Source: CAYNJG01 sp965216885 (GTDB lineage Bacteria; Planctomycetota; Planctomycetia; Pirellulales; Pirellulaceae). Taken from it: DNA of 64,000 nt. The translations under genes and the position numbers were made by a program. The number at the start of each line of letters is the position of its first letter. The first letter of the stretch is position 1. Positions 34,341 to 43,240 of the stretch are shown piece after piece. Location of the stretch: NCBI GenBank assembly GCA_965216885.1, contig OZ244209.1:2170001-2234000 (forward strand), in the 5' to 3' direction. The notes under the pieces are model-generated. The model made no database searches. It had not been told where the DNA came from and saw only the letters and a list, made by a program, of their open reading frames with translations.

Positions 34341-37300
34341 GTGATTCGCTGGTTCGCCAACAACAGTATCGCCGCCAATTTTTTGATGATTGGCATCCTC
34401 GTGGCAGGCATCTATGTCGCCATGGAGCACACCGTGCTGGAGGTGACTCCAACTCTTAGTTGGAACACCGTCATGATCGACATGCCGTATCGGGGCGGTA
34501 CCGCAAAGGATGTCGAGAAGGCCATCCTGATCCCCGTCGAGAACGCACTCGAAGGGCTCAAGGGAGTCAAGGAACTGAATGCCGACGGCATGCGAGGCCG
34601 CGCTCGGTTCTACATCCGCGCCAAGCCGGGCACCGATCTGACGACGCTTCGGGATGAAATCGAGAGTCGGATCAACGCCATCACGACATTCCCGACGGAG
34701 ACCGAACGCCCACGAGTCTTCATACCGGATTCAGGCAGCGTGTTCGAAGTGCTCAGCGTCGCCGTGACGGGAAACCTGACTCCACACGAACTGCGGCGAC
34801 TCGCCCGACGCGTGCAGGAAGACCTGACCAATCTGGACGGAGTGAGCATCACTGATCTACGAGGTGAGAGCGCCTATGAGATTTCTGTCGAAGTCGACGG
34901 CGATCGCATGGCGTCCTACAACCTCAGCTTTCAGGATCTGGCCGATTCGATTCGGCAGTTTTCGATCGACTTGCCCGCCGGAGCGATCGACAGTGACAGC
35001 GGTACATTCGTCATCAGCACGAAGGGGCAGGCGTATTCCGATCACGACTTCGAGGATATCCCCGTGCGTTCTGCCAACGGTGCCGAGCTGACACTGGGGG
35101 ATGTGGCGAGAGTCATTGATGGCTTTGAAGATGGCGAACAACGAAATGAGTTCAACGGCAAACCCGCCTTGTTTATCGAGGTCATGCGGACGGGAAATGA
35201 AAGTGCGATTGGTATCTCCAATGCCGTGCGCAAGTACGTGAGCGAATCCCGGTTTCCGGAAGGCATCGACATCTACGTTTGGGACGACGATTCGAAACAG
35301 ATCCGCGGTCGCTTGAACACGCTCATATGGTCCATGGCGCAAGGGAGTCTCCTTGTACTGATCGTGCTTGGGCTGTTCCTGCGTCCCTCCCTGGCGTTCT
35401 GGATCGTGATCGGAATCCCCGTCGGCTTCGCAGGCGGAGTGGTCCTGATGCCATTCTTTGGCGTCACGGCCAATGTCATGAGCCTGTTTGGCTACATCAT
35501 CGTGGTGGGGATTGTGGTCGACGATGCCATCGTTACGGGTGAGAACGTATTCGCAAAACTCAAACAGGGCCTGCCTCCACTGGAAGCCGCCGTTCAGGGT
35601 ACGCATGAAGTCGCCACGCCCGTCACGTTCGGCGCGTTGACGACCATGGTCGCGTTCATCCCGTTGATGTTCTTCGAAGGCACCTGGGGCGACTTCGCCA
35701 AACAGATTCCGCCGGTCGTGGCACCCGTGCTGCTGTTTTCGCTGGTTGAATCGAAACTCATTTTGCCCAGCCATCTAAAGCACTTGCGTTTGCAGCCTCG
35801 CGACAACCTGCTGGCGAAACTACAGGACGCAACGGCGCGCGGGCTGGAACGCTTTATTGAGAACATCTATCAGCCGACGCTCCACTGGAGCGTACGCAAC
35901 CGAAACGTCGTGCTGGCCACCTTTACATGTATGGGTTTGGCGATGGCGGGTTATTGCATGGGCGGTCATCTGGATTTCGTTTCGTTCCCAAGTGTAGACC
36001 GGCAGAGAATCTCGGCGATTCTGGAACTCCCCAACAGCACGCCTCTGGAGACGACGGCACGCTACATAGATCGCATGGAAGCGCAACTCCTGAAGTTGCA
36101 GGCGATGGAAGAGTTCATCGATCCGGGCTCGGGCAAGCCCATCATTCAGAATTACCGCAAGACGATCGGCGGTTCCAGCCCCGGCCGTAGCTACGAAAAA
36201 TCGGTCGGCGGCATCTCCGTCGAAATCATGTCACCGGATGAGCGTTCCGTGCCTGGCCCCAAGAACTCGGAAATCTCCAAAGCGTGGACGGACCTCATTG
36301 GCAAGATCCCGGAAGCCGAACGTTTCCGCATCTATGCCGATTCGGCCATGATCAAAAGGTACGACCACGACGACTCCAATCTGCTCATCGAGCTGCGTGG
36401 GCCACACTCCTCCACCAAGGTTCAGGTGGCTCGCGACATCAAGGAAATGCTGGAGAGCTACGCAGGGATCAGCACGGCATCGGCTCGCATCAACGAAGGT
36501 TCTGATGAACTGGAACTGACGCTAAAACCGCTCGCCGCGGAACTGGGGCTTAGCCAACAGTCACTGGCACGGCAAATCCGCCAGGCTTTTTATGGCGAAG
36601 AGGCCCAACGCGTTCAACGAGGTATCGACAGCATTCGCGTGATGGTGCGACTGCCGAAGCAAGACCGACGTCAGTTGCATACGCTGGACAACCTGAAGAT
36701 TCGTACGCCACGGGGCGTGGAAGTGCCGCTGGACACCGTGGCGAATGTGTCCTTCAAGAAGGCTCCCACCTACGTGGAACGAAACGACCGGGCTGAGATT
36801 ACTCGCATTGAAGCGCAACCCGTCGACGAAACCGTGGACCTGATAGGCATCTCTCAGGAGATCTCGCCGATCCTCGATCGCATGTGCCGTGATGCCAAAG
36901 TCGGTTTGACGTATCGTTACACCGGTCACGTCAAAGAAGCCGAAGAAGCCAAGGTCCGCACAATCATGGGTGCGGTGATCCTTTTCTTCACGCTTTATGG
37001 AATGATCTGTATTCCGCTGAAGTCAGTCACTCAGCCATTCTTCGTGATGCTGGCCGTGCCCTTTGCCATCATCGGAGCTCTGCTGGGCCACATCATTCTT
37101 GACATTACTCCTTCGTACTTGTCTGTGTTTGGAATGCTGGCACTCGCGGGAGTCGCGGTGAACGATACGTTGGTTATGGTGGATTACATCAACCGCCGCA
37201 GGGACGAAGGAGCCTCGCTGCAGGATTCGGCCCTTGAAGCCGGCGTGCGACGATTTCGTCCAATCATGCTGACGTCCGTCACGACGTTCATAGGCTTGTT

Positions 37301-37505
37301 GCCGCTGATGATGGAACGTTCGCTACAGGCTCAGTTTCTGATCCCGATGGCCGTCTCGCTGGCGTTTGGCGTATTGTTCGCGACGGCCGTGACCCTGTAC
37401 CTCATCCCATGTGCCATTATGGCCGCGGATGACGGCCGAGTCTTGCTTGGTGACGCTTGGAATTGGTACCTCGGACCGTTTCGCAAACAGCCTTCCAAAG
37501 GCTGA
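34341..37505 (+). CDS. RND-family efflux transporter (AcrB-like)
   Basis: A 1054-residue RND permease with the usual two halves of six membrane helices and two large periplasmic loops. TM1 (NNSIAANFLMIGILVAGIYV) and the family start (SWNTVMIDMPYRGGTAKDVE) are clear. TM4 has the proton-relay Asp pair in GIVVDDAIVTGENV. In TM10, where AcrB has the essential Lys (GLSAKNA), this protein reads GVAVNDTLVMVDY, so the Lys is replaced, as in a subgroup of RND proteins. Start GTG at 34341. No membrane-fusion partner is adjacent; a decayed NodT-type outer-membrane factor lies 3.5 kb away. Substrate unknown. Confidence 0.88.
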   Translation: MIRWFANNSIAANFLMIGILVAGIYVAMEHTVLEVTPTLSWNTVMIDMPYRGGTAKDVEKAILIPVENALEGLKGVKELNADGMRGRARFYIRAKPGTDLTTLRDEIESRINAITTFPTETERPRVFIPDSGSVFEVLSVAVTGNLTPHELRRLARRVQEDLTNLDGVSITDLRGESAYEISVEVDGDRMASYNLSFQDLADSIRQFSIDLPAGAIDSDSGTFVISTKGQAYSDHDFEDIPVRSANGAELTLGDVARVIDGFEDGEQRNEFNGKPALFIEVMRTGNESAIGISNAVRKYVSESRFPEGIDIYVWDDDSKQIRGRLNTLIWSMAQGSLLVLIVLGLFLRPSLAFWIVIGIPVGFAGGVVLMPFFGVTANVMSLFGYIIVVGIVVDDAIVTGENVFAKLKQGLPPLEAAVQGTHEVATPVTFGALTTMVAFIPLMFFEGTWGDFAKQIPPVVAPVLLFSLVESKLILPSHLKHLRLQPRDNLLAKLQDATARGLERFIENIYQPTLHWSVRNRNVVLATFTCMGLAMAGYCMGGHLDFVSFPSVDRQRISAILELPNSTPLETTARYIDRMEAQLLKLQAMEEFIDPGSGKPIIQNYRKTIGGSSPGRSYEKSVGGISVEIMSPDERSVPGPKNSEISKAWTDLIGKIPEAERFRIYADSAMIKRYDHDDSNLLIELRGPHSSTKVQVARDIKEMLESYAGISTASARINEGSDELELTLKPLAAELGLSQQSLARQIRQAFYGEEAQRVQRGIDSIRVMVRLPKQDRRQLHTLDNLKIRTPRGVEVPLDTVANVSFKKAPTYVERNDRAEITRIEAQPVDETVDLIGISQEISPILDRMCRDAKVGLTYRYTGHVKEAEEAKVRTIMGAVILFFTLYGMICIPLKSVTQPFFVMLAVPFAIIGALLGHIILDITPSYLSVFGMLALAGVAVNDTLVMVDYINRRRDEGASLQDSALEAGVRRFRPIMLTSVTTFIGLLPLMMERSLQAQFLIPMAVSLAFGVLFATAVTLYLIPCAIMAADDGRVLLGDAWNWYLGPFRKQPSKG

Positions 37506-37543
37506 AGCAAACGACCAACCGACGCCCAATGCAGTTAGTCCGG

Positions 37544-39046
37544 CTAGTTGTCGATGTCCAGCTTTTCGACGCGACCGCTGGGCCGCAAGTCTTTGCCCGA
37601 CCGCCCCGTCAGCTTGTCGCCCAAATCCGCTCGAGCCAACTCCGCGAGGTCCGTCAGTCGATGCACGACGTCCGGGTGACTGGCCGCCACGTTGTTGCTC
37701 TCCCCGACATCGTCCTTCAGGTTGTAGAGTTCCAGCCCCGTCTGTTGGATTCGATAGCCATGACGCGACGCGATGCCTTTCAACCCGGATTCGGTGATGG
37801 CGTTGGGAGTCAGATTCTCGAAGTTGGCGGGCTTGCCACCTTTTCCCGGTTCGCCGGCAACTTCCAGGTACGGGTGGGGAAAGTGCAGCTTCCAGTCGCC
37901 GGATCGCACGGCATGAAGGTCGGCTCCCGCGTAGTAATAGAAGGCCTGGTGCGGAGACTTCTCTACGGTACCGCTGATCAACGACCATACGTCCTTTCCG
38001 TCGATACGATGTGATGGCAGTTCCGCTTCCACCAAACCAGCGATTGTGGGAAGCAGGTCCATCGTCGTCATCAGCTGATCGCAGACTCGACCCGCGGGGA
38101 TCCTTTTGGGCCAACGCATCATGCAAGGCACACGGACACCGCCTTCAAAAGTAGTCAGCTTGCCGCCGCGTAATTTTCCGGCAGAACCAGCGTGCTCGCC
38201 GTACGACAGCCACGGACCGTTGTCGGAAGCAAAAATGACCAGCGTATCGTCATCGACTCCATGCTTCTCCAGCGTCTTCAGGATCTCACCGACGGACCAA
38301 TCCAGTTCCTCGATTACGTCGCCGTACCGACCACTGCCGCTCTTTCCGGTAAAGCGATCGGAGGCAAAGATCGGAACATGCGGCATCACATGAGGCACAT
38401 ACAGGAAGAACGGCTGCTGGTGATGCTTGTCGATGAAGTCGACCGCCCTTTCCGTAAACTGCCCCGTAAACAACGACTGGTCGGGATCACGAGCCACAAT
38501 ATTGTGACCATCGAACAACGGCAGCGGAGGGAAGGTCCTGATGATCGGGTGATACTGATTGCTGTTATCGTTGGAGAAGGGGAGGCCAAAGTACTCGTCG
38601 AAGCCGTGGTTCAGCGGATTGAAGCGAGACGGATAGCCGAGATGCCACTTCCCAAACAGTGCGGTGGCGTAGCCTTTGCTCTTCAGCAGCTCTGGCAATA
38701 GCAATTCTCGTTCGTGAATACCGTTGAGGCTGGTCGGATTCAGGGCTCCGGCAAACCCTACCCGGTTCGCATAGCACCCGGTCAGCAGCGAGGCCCTCGA
38801 GGCCGTGCAAACCGGCTGTGAGACGTAGAAACTGGTGAAGCGACTTCCTTCGTTCGCCAGCCGATCCATGTGAGGTGTACGGAAATCCGTTGCACCAAAG
38901 CAGCCAACATCGCCATAGCCCTGATCGTCCGTCAGGATCAGCACAATGTTCGGAGGGCGTTCTGCGCTGGCAACCTGAGAGACCATTCCAACGAACAATA
39001 CCCAGCCGGTCAGAATCTGGAGTGCAACAAACCTGAAAGAACGCAT
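37544..39046 (-). CDS. Secreted type I sulfatase (C-x-A-x-R active site)
   Basis: A 500-residue sulfatase with a signal peptide (about 1-28). Core start PPNIVLILTDDQGYGDVG holds the metal Asp pair; the formylglycine motif is CTASR at 80-84 (C-x-A-x-R, the less common variant); the second signature is ATALFGKWHLGY. FASDNGPWLSYGEHAGSAG and the C-terminal SGDWKLHFPHPY are also family features. ATG 39046 follows GAGGGA. The enzyme acts on sulfated glycans outside the cytoplasm, after formylglycine conversion by an enzyme encoded elsewhere. It is convergent with the RND gene. Confidence 0.9.
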   Translation of the reverse strand: MRSFRFVALQILTGWVLFVGMVSQVASAERPPNIVLILTDDQGYGDVGCFGATDFRTPHMDRLANEGSRFTSFYVSQPVCTASRASLLTGCYANRVGFAGALNPTSLNGIHERELLLPELLKSKGYATALFGKWHLGYPSRFNPLNHGFDEYFGLPFSNDNSNQYHPIIRTFPPLPLFDGHNIVARDPDQSLFTGQFTERAVDFIDKHHQQPFFLYVPHVMPHVPIFASDRFTGKSGSGRYGDVIEELDWSVGEILKTLEKHGVDDDTLVIFASDNGPWLSYGEHAGSAGKLRGGKLTTFEGGVRVPCMMRWPKRIPAGRVCDQLMTTMDLLPTIAGLVEAELPSHRIDGKDVWSLISGTVEKSPHQAFYYYAGADLHAVRSGDWKLHFPHPYLEVAGEPGKGGKPANFENLTPNAITESGLKGIASRHGYRIQQTGLELYNLKDDVGESNNVAASHPDVVHRLTDLAELARADLGDKLTGRSGKDLRPSGRVEKLDIDN

Positions 39047-39583
39047 GGAAATCCCTCGGTGCAGCGTTATAGATACGAACGGACATGGCAACCGTATTGG
39101 AGAATGCTCGCCATCTCCTGTCCCAGTACGGCGCAATGCTGCAACCATGATACCAGTCGCCGACACTCGCTTCACGCGCGCGTGCCGCACCTTGCGCAGG
39201 ATGGACATTCCTGACTCGCCCGGCAAAAGTACTCCTCACATTCCGTGTGAGGCACGTCTGTCCAAAAAATCGCACGGCAGCGACGACCCGGCAACCGAAA
39301 TGGACAAGAAGGCAGCGGCATTAGGTGCACAAGGGCCCTCTCTGTAAGGTAGATCCGCATCATCTTGGTTGTTGATGATTTCCATGTTTGGCTGACGGAA
39401 CTCACCGGGAACCCCGAAGTGCCGCCGAACGCACGCTGCGGCGGCTGATAGAAGCACGAGAATGTCCAGCGCAAGAAAGACGAACGACCGAAATCGGCGA
39501 GGGTGAAACCATTGCCTTCGTCCAGCCCATTATCGGGTTGGCCGAAGACGGACACCACGATTTCGGGATCTTCCAGGAGCCCG
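39047..39583. other. Gene-poor stretch
   Basis: About 540 bp between the sulfatase start and the end of the beta-helix fragment. Minus-strand frames (for example 39172-39663 and 39236-39457) are open but show no domain, no signal peptide and no ribosome site I trust. It may contain the decayed remains of a gene. Confidence 0.35.
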
Positions 39584-40817
39584 CTAAATCGCGAGCCCCC
39601 GACGTAGCTCGTAGAGAACTTCATCCGTCGAGCCTGGTGCGTCGGAGAAATCAAGAACCCCATCTCGGTCCGTCCATCCCCCGTCTATCCTCAAGCCATC
39701 GCGAAAGACGTCGTAATACGCACGAGCCGCGAGTTCGCCGATGACGTAGTCAATCGCATCAGACGCCAACTCGGCGTCGACGGTGAACTCTTTGCCTTCA
39801 AGCCCGGACGACACCTCCCATACCGTTGGAGAAACGAGAACCGTTTGCGAGGAGACATTAACGGTAGACGGCAGTAGCCGCACCAGCGCGTCGCTCGCGA
39901 CTCCGATCAACCCCGAATCCACGGTCAAGCTCGAGCCGGACGAATCGACGGATGTCTCGGAGGCAATCAGATTTCCGCGCTTATCGAGTACCTGGAATAT
40001 GTCACCATCGTTACCGGTGAAAACTATCGTGCTGAACGCATCCACGTTCACCTTGATATCGGGTTGATCGACAACGTTCAGGTCCGACGCGAAGCCGGCA
40101 TCTCCACGAAGCTTCAAACGAGACCCAGGAGTGAAGATATTGCCCTGGAACGCGTTCCCGGTTGAGTCCTCCACGAGCACGGTGTCCTTCTTGCCGTTAT
40201 CCAGCAATTCGTTGCCCTCGAAGAAGTTGTCATCCGCATCTCGCACGCGGATCCCGTAACCGCCATTGGAATTGATCTCATTATTGCGGAACGTGTTACG
40301 TTTGGGTCGCCCGTCACCTTCCAGCGTCGGCAAGTCGGATCCTTGAAAGAAGTTGATGCCACGGTCGTTATTATTGCTGAGCACATTATCAACGATCAGA
40401 TTATCCGCAGCCCCAACAGAGAACCGGATGCCGTGCTTGTTGAATTTCGATTCATTGTTGCGAATCGTATTGCGATGACTGTCAAATATGGCGATACCGG
40501 TATCGCCATTGTTGTTGGTGACGTTGTACTCAAGCAGGCTATCATTCGTTTCGCGATGCAACATGATGCCGTTACCGCCATTGTTGGTACTGACGTTGTT
40601 GCGAATTGTCAGGTTGTCACACCGCTTCGAGCAAATGATTCCGTGCGTCCCGTTATGGTGCGTATAGTTATTCTCGATGATGAGCGAATCCGAGTCGTCA
40701 TGTGGGTCGATTCCATAAACGACGTTGTGAGCGACCTCGTTATCTGTCCACACTCCACCAAAATGCCCGTAGGTATAGATACCGAAGTAATTGTGGTGAA
40801 TCGAGTTGTTCTGATGC
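39584..40817 (-). pseudogene. Right-handed beta-helix (pectate-lyase/NosD-like) protein, 5' truncated
   Basis: The frame encodes about ten parallel beta-helix coils with Asn-rich turns: HNYFGIYTYGHFGG, NNYTHHNGTHGIIC, NNVSTNNGGNGIML, NNGDTGIAIFDSHRNTIRNN and so on, then a C-terminal beta domain (from VNVDAFSTIVFTGNDGD) ending GLAI. Parallel beta-helix proteins bind or cleave acidic polysaccharides. There is no signal peptide: the upstream open part (to 40903) is out of frame with, and overlaps, the start of an unrelated outer-membrane factor gene. The 5' end has therefore been lost in a rearrangement near 40818 and the copy is probably not functional. Confidence 0.7.
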
Positions 40818-40967
40818 CCAATTGTCGGCAACCGTTGCGGCGGGCGGGCTGTAGTCCGGGCCCACAGGCCGCAACAAGCCGTTAAACGTGCCGTGACAAC
40901 CAACGCTGTGAAAGGTCAGCAGTAGCCACACGAACGACGACGTAGACCGGTTTTGAAAGACAGGCAT
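40818..40967 (-). pseudogene. 5' fragment of NodT-type RND outer-membrane factor
   Basis: The frame starting at 40967 reads a lipoprotein leader (SFVWLLLTFHSVGC) followed by LLRPVGPDYSPPAATVADNW. The VGPDY-x-x-P and terminal W are the hallmark start of the NodT/OprM outer-membrane efflux family (typical V-G-P-D-Y-x-P-P...W). After W50 (40820-40818) the frame runs into the beta-helix sequence in another frame and ends. Only the first 50 codons remain. A palindrome TGCCCTC-ggc-GAGGGCA (41065-41081) lies upstream. Confidence 0.65.
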
Positions 40968-41174
40968 TATCAATCCGTTGAACAGGGCACGGGGGCAATC
41001 CATTCCACCTTCCGAACTGGAGATCGATCAGATATCGCAGTAAGTGGAGCACAACGGAAGGAATTGCCCTCGGCGAGGGCAGGCCCCCACCAGGACTACC
41101 GATTGAAGGACCTGTCTCGTTGCTATCACCCGGGTGTGAAAGACTATGGAATGCCCCCATTTCCTGATACAGCG

Positions 41175-42090
41175 TTATGAAGGTACTGGTTGGGGAATAG
41201 GTGCTGGTTCGTTGTGCCGCTTCGACGGAAGTTGCGCAGCAACTGGAGTTGAAGCGGCACAACGGGCCCCGAAGGCGGCCGGGGTAAGGCCATCGAGCGA
41301 ACTGTGAGGCCGTCGATGGTTGTATTGCTCTCCAATGCTTAATGACAACGCGTGCTTCCTGCACGGTCGTGAATTCTTCGCAGTTCAGACACTCGTCTCG
41401 CAACCGGGCGTTGAAGCTCTCAACGTAGCCATTTTGCCACGGACTGCCTGGCTCGATGAAGCACGTACCAACGTCAATGGCGGCGAGGAAATCGCGGACG
41501 CGCCGTGAGATGAATTCGGGCCCGTTGTCGCTACGAATGAATTTGGGGACACCTCGGATCGCGAACAGATGGGAGAGTGTTTCAACGAAGTGATCGCCGG
41601 TGAATTTTCGGCCAACCTCCAACGCGATGCATTCTCGAGTGTATTCATCGATGACTACGAGCATCTTCAATGAACGTCCATTGATGGTTCGGTCGAAGAT
41701 GAAATCGACCGACCAGACGTGATCTTTGTGCTCCGACTTGCGGCGAACGATACCACCTTCAGAGGAACCAAGCCGTCGTCGTTTCACTGTCTTTTTCGGC
41801 ACTTTCAAGCCTTCCTGTCTCCATAGACGATAGATGCGTTTCGCGTTCACGTGCCAACCCTCGCCTTGAAGCAGGCGAGTGATCTGCCGGTATCCGAAGC
41901 GAGGAAACTCAGCAACCAGTTCGAGGATGCGCGCAAGCAGAGCTGGTTCGTCTTCCTTCACTGTTGGCTGATATCGCTGGGTACTCAAAGGTTGGTCCAA
42001 TGTTCGACAAGCCCGACGCTGCGACACCTCGCAGGTCTGCTGGACATGATTGACTGCCTCGCGCCGCCGTGCCGGGCTCAGTAGTTTCCC
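41175..42090 (-). pseudogene. IS3-family transposase OrfB (DDE), frameshifted near the C-terminus
   Basis: OrfB is read after a -1 shift from orfA. The integrase core is intact: DFIFDRTINGRSLKMLVVID with the first Asp, FIRSDNGPEFIS with the second, and YVESFNARLRDE with the catalytic Glu. After EARVVIKHWR the expected EQYNHRRPHSSLDGLTP tail appears only in another frame. Restoring two bases (one GA unit; GAGAG from GAGAGAG) at about 41328-41332 repairs the frame through to a TAA at 41177-41175. The tail is conserved in IS3 transposases, so this copy is probably inactive. In the broken frame the ORF runs out of the element to 40882. Confidence 0.8.
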
Positions 42091-42362
42091 TCCAGAGCTT
42101 CCTTCAGAATCCGCTTGTCCAGTTCGGACTCGGCAAGCATCTCCTTGAGCTTCTGATTCTCGATCTCCAGCTCACGCAGACGCTTCGCTTCATCCGATTT
42201 CATACCGCCGTATTGCTTCGTCCACCGTTGCCAAGTCGATTCTGTGATCTCCAGACGCTGGTACACCTCGGCAAGCGTTTTGCCAGCGGCAAGCATCGCC
42301 TCGCCTTCCTGCAACAGCTTCACAATCTGCTCCGGCTTACGTCGTTTTCGTTTCTTCGTCAT
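42078..42362 (-). CDS. IS3-family transposase OrfA
   Basis: A 94-residue helix-turn-helix protein of the transposase-8 (OrfA) family: basic start TKKRKRRKPEQIVKLLQ, the HTH around LAEVYQRLEITESTWQRWTKQYGG, then the leucine-zipper-like region LRELEIENQKLKEMLAESELDKRILKEAL. It binds the inverted repeats and forms the OrfAB transposase by -1 frameshifting near its end. Intact and of normal length. Confidence 0.88.
   Translation of the reverse strand: MTKKRKRRKPEQIVKLLQEGEAMLAAGKTLAEVYQRLEITESTWQRWTKQYGGMKSDEAKRLRELEIENQKLKEMLAESELDKRILKEALEGNY
42084..42090 (-). promoter_or_regulatory. Programmed -1 frameshift slippery site (G GGA AAC)
   Basis: The minus strand reads G GGA AAC in the orfA frame, a classic X XXY YYZ heptamer, six bases before the orfA stop. 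Slipping back one base leads into the orfB frame (CTA CTG AGC CCG...). A GC-rich segment able to form a hairpin follows. This is the standard way IS3 elements make OrfAB. Confidence 0.75.
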
Positions 42363-42545
42363 CGAAAGTCTCCTTTGGCCTTCGTGGCCGATAGACCTTC
42401 ATAACGCGCGCATCAGATTTTGGGGAGCACTCCAACTACCCCCGCTGCACGACACGATCTTGAAGACACTCGTCGCCCTAGCCGAAGGGAATGTTCATCC
42501 TATGGAGACGAGCTGTTACAGCCCGCAGGCCACGCAGGCGTTAGA

Positions 42546-42590
42546 ATGACGACATACTACGAAGCCTATTTGAGTGAGGAGCCGGCGTGA
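42546..42590 (+). CDS. Very short ORF preceding coupled ORFs (14 codons)
   Basis: ATG at 42546 gives a 14-residue peptide (MTTYYEAYLSEEPA) whose TGA shares its last base with the ATG of the next ORF. This could be a leader peptide, or chance. No family match is possible at this length. Confidence 0.2.
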   Translation: MTTYYEAYLSEEPA

Positions 42591-42700
42591 TGAACAAAGC
42601 CCGCCTCTTTGGTCGTATTGCGTCGAAGACGATTCAAGCCACCATTCGGGGCTCGATAGTTCCTGATCTCCGAACTGACCTATTGCTGGCGTTACATTGA
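42590..42700 (+). CDS. Short ORF with good ribosome site (36 codons)
   Basis: ATG at 42590 follows AGGAG at 8 nt and encodes a 36-residue basic peptide (MNKARLFGRIASKTIQATIR...). Its stop TGA directly abuts the ATG of the next gene at 42701, so translation would be coupled. No homology is recognised. The start-stop spacing supports coding, but the length is too small to be sure. Confidence 0.35.
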   Translation: MNKARLFGRIASKTIQATIRGSIVPDLRTDLLLALH

Positions 42701-43090
42701 ATGATTAGCGAATCGATAACATCACCTCTGTCGCCAATCGAGCTAACTGAGCGACTGAAGATCGCGATGACCGCCCAGAACTTTGAGGTCCATGAACCGA
42801 CCCCCAACGAGATCTCATTTCGCCGTTGGGGAGCGCGCTACAGCTCGACTTCACCCTCTCGCCCGAAACGAGGCGAGTTCCCCAAGCGAGGTCAAATCCT
42901 GATTCGACCATCCGGGAACGGCAGCCACATCGACTACGAGATTGAGGTGTATGGGATCATCAAGTATTGGCTGATTCTGAACGCGGTAATTTTTTGCTGG
43001 CTCATCTTTCCGCCCATCCTGATATTCCGAGCGTTGTCCAATCAGCCACGCCAGTTAATGCGGAACCTGCTACAAGAATTTGCGTCTTAG
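42701..43090 (+). CDS. Small membrane-anchored protein of unknown function (129 aa)
   Basis: A 129-residue product with a soluble N-terminal part (about 1-85) containing TERLKIAMTAQNFEVHEPTP and a strand-rich segment GQILIRPSGNGSHIDYEIEVYG, followed by a hydrophobic membrane stretch (about 88-110, WLILNAVIFCWLIFPPILIF). No family is recognised. It has no ribosome site of its own but directly follows a short ORF and could be coupled to it. It lies between the IS element and the tandem repeats. Confidence 0.55.
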   Translation: MISESITSPLSPIELTERLKIAMTAQNFEVHEPTPNEISFRRWGARYSSTSPSRPKRGEFPKRGQILIRPSGNGSHIDYEIEVYGIIKYWLILNAVIFCWLIFPPILIFRALSNQPRQLMRNLLQEFAS

Positions 43091-43240
43091 CGCAATGCCA
43101 ACCATCAGCTCAATCGGCCGAACGCCCAAGGCCAGCCGGTTACTCTAGCTCCCGAATGAAACTCGATGGCGAGCGACACGTAGCATGACTCTCCGAGTCG
43201 TGCATGGTCCTGTGCGGCTGCCTAAACTCACGGCGTGAAG

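Larger units (their letters stand above)
41152..42429 (-). mobile_element. IS3-family insertion sequence (about 1.28 kb)
   Basis: Both ends start with TG and carry imperfect inverted repeats: reading inward from each end, TGCCCCCATTTCCTGATAC and TGCTCCCCAAAATCTGATG, each followed by GCGTTATGAAGGT. Between them lie orfA (HTH) and orfB (DDE integrase) on the minus strand, joined by a -1 frameshift site. No target-site duplication is visible (flanks GGAA and CTCC differ), which suggests a later deletion or rearrangement at one side; the nearby gene fusion supports this. Confidence 0.85.

Noticed and set aside
39172..39663. Minus-strand ORF of about 160 codons
   Set aside because: Mixed composition, no domain, overlaps the 3' end of the beta-helix fragment, and other frames are equally open.
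42530..42560. Integron attC-like site (GGCGTTAGAATG) and a similar site at 45942
   Set aside because: The 3' core partly matches GTTRRRY but no matching RYYYAAC partner or paired inner boxes could be found, and there is no integrase.
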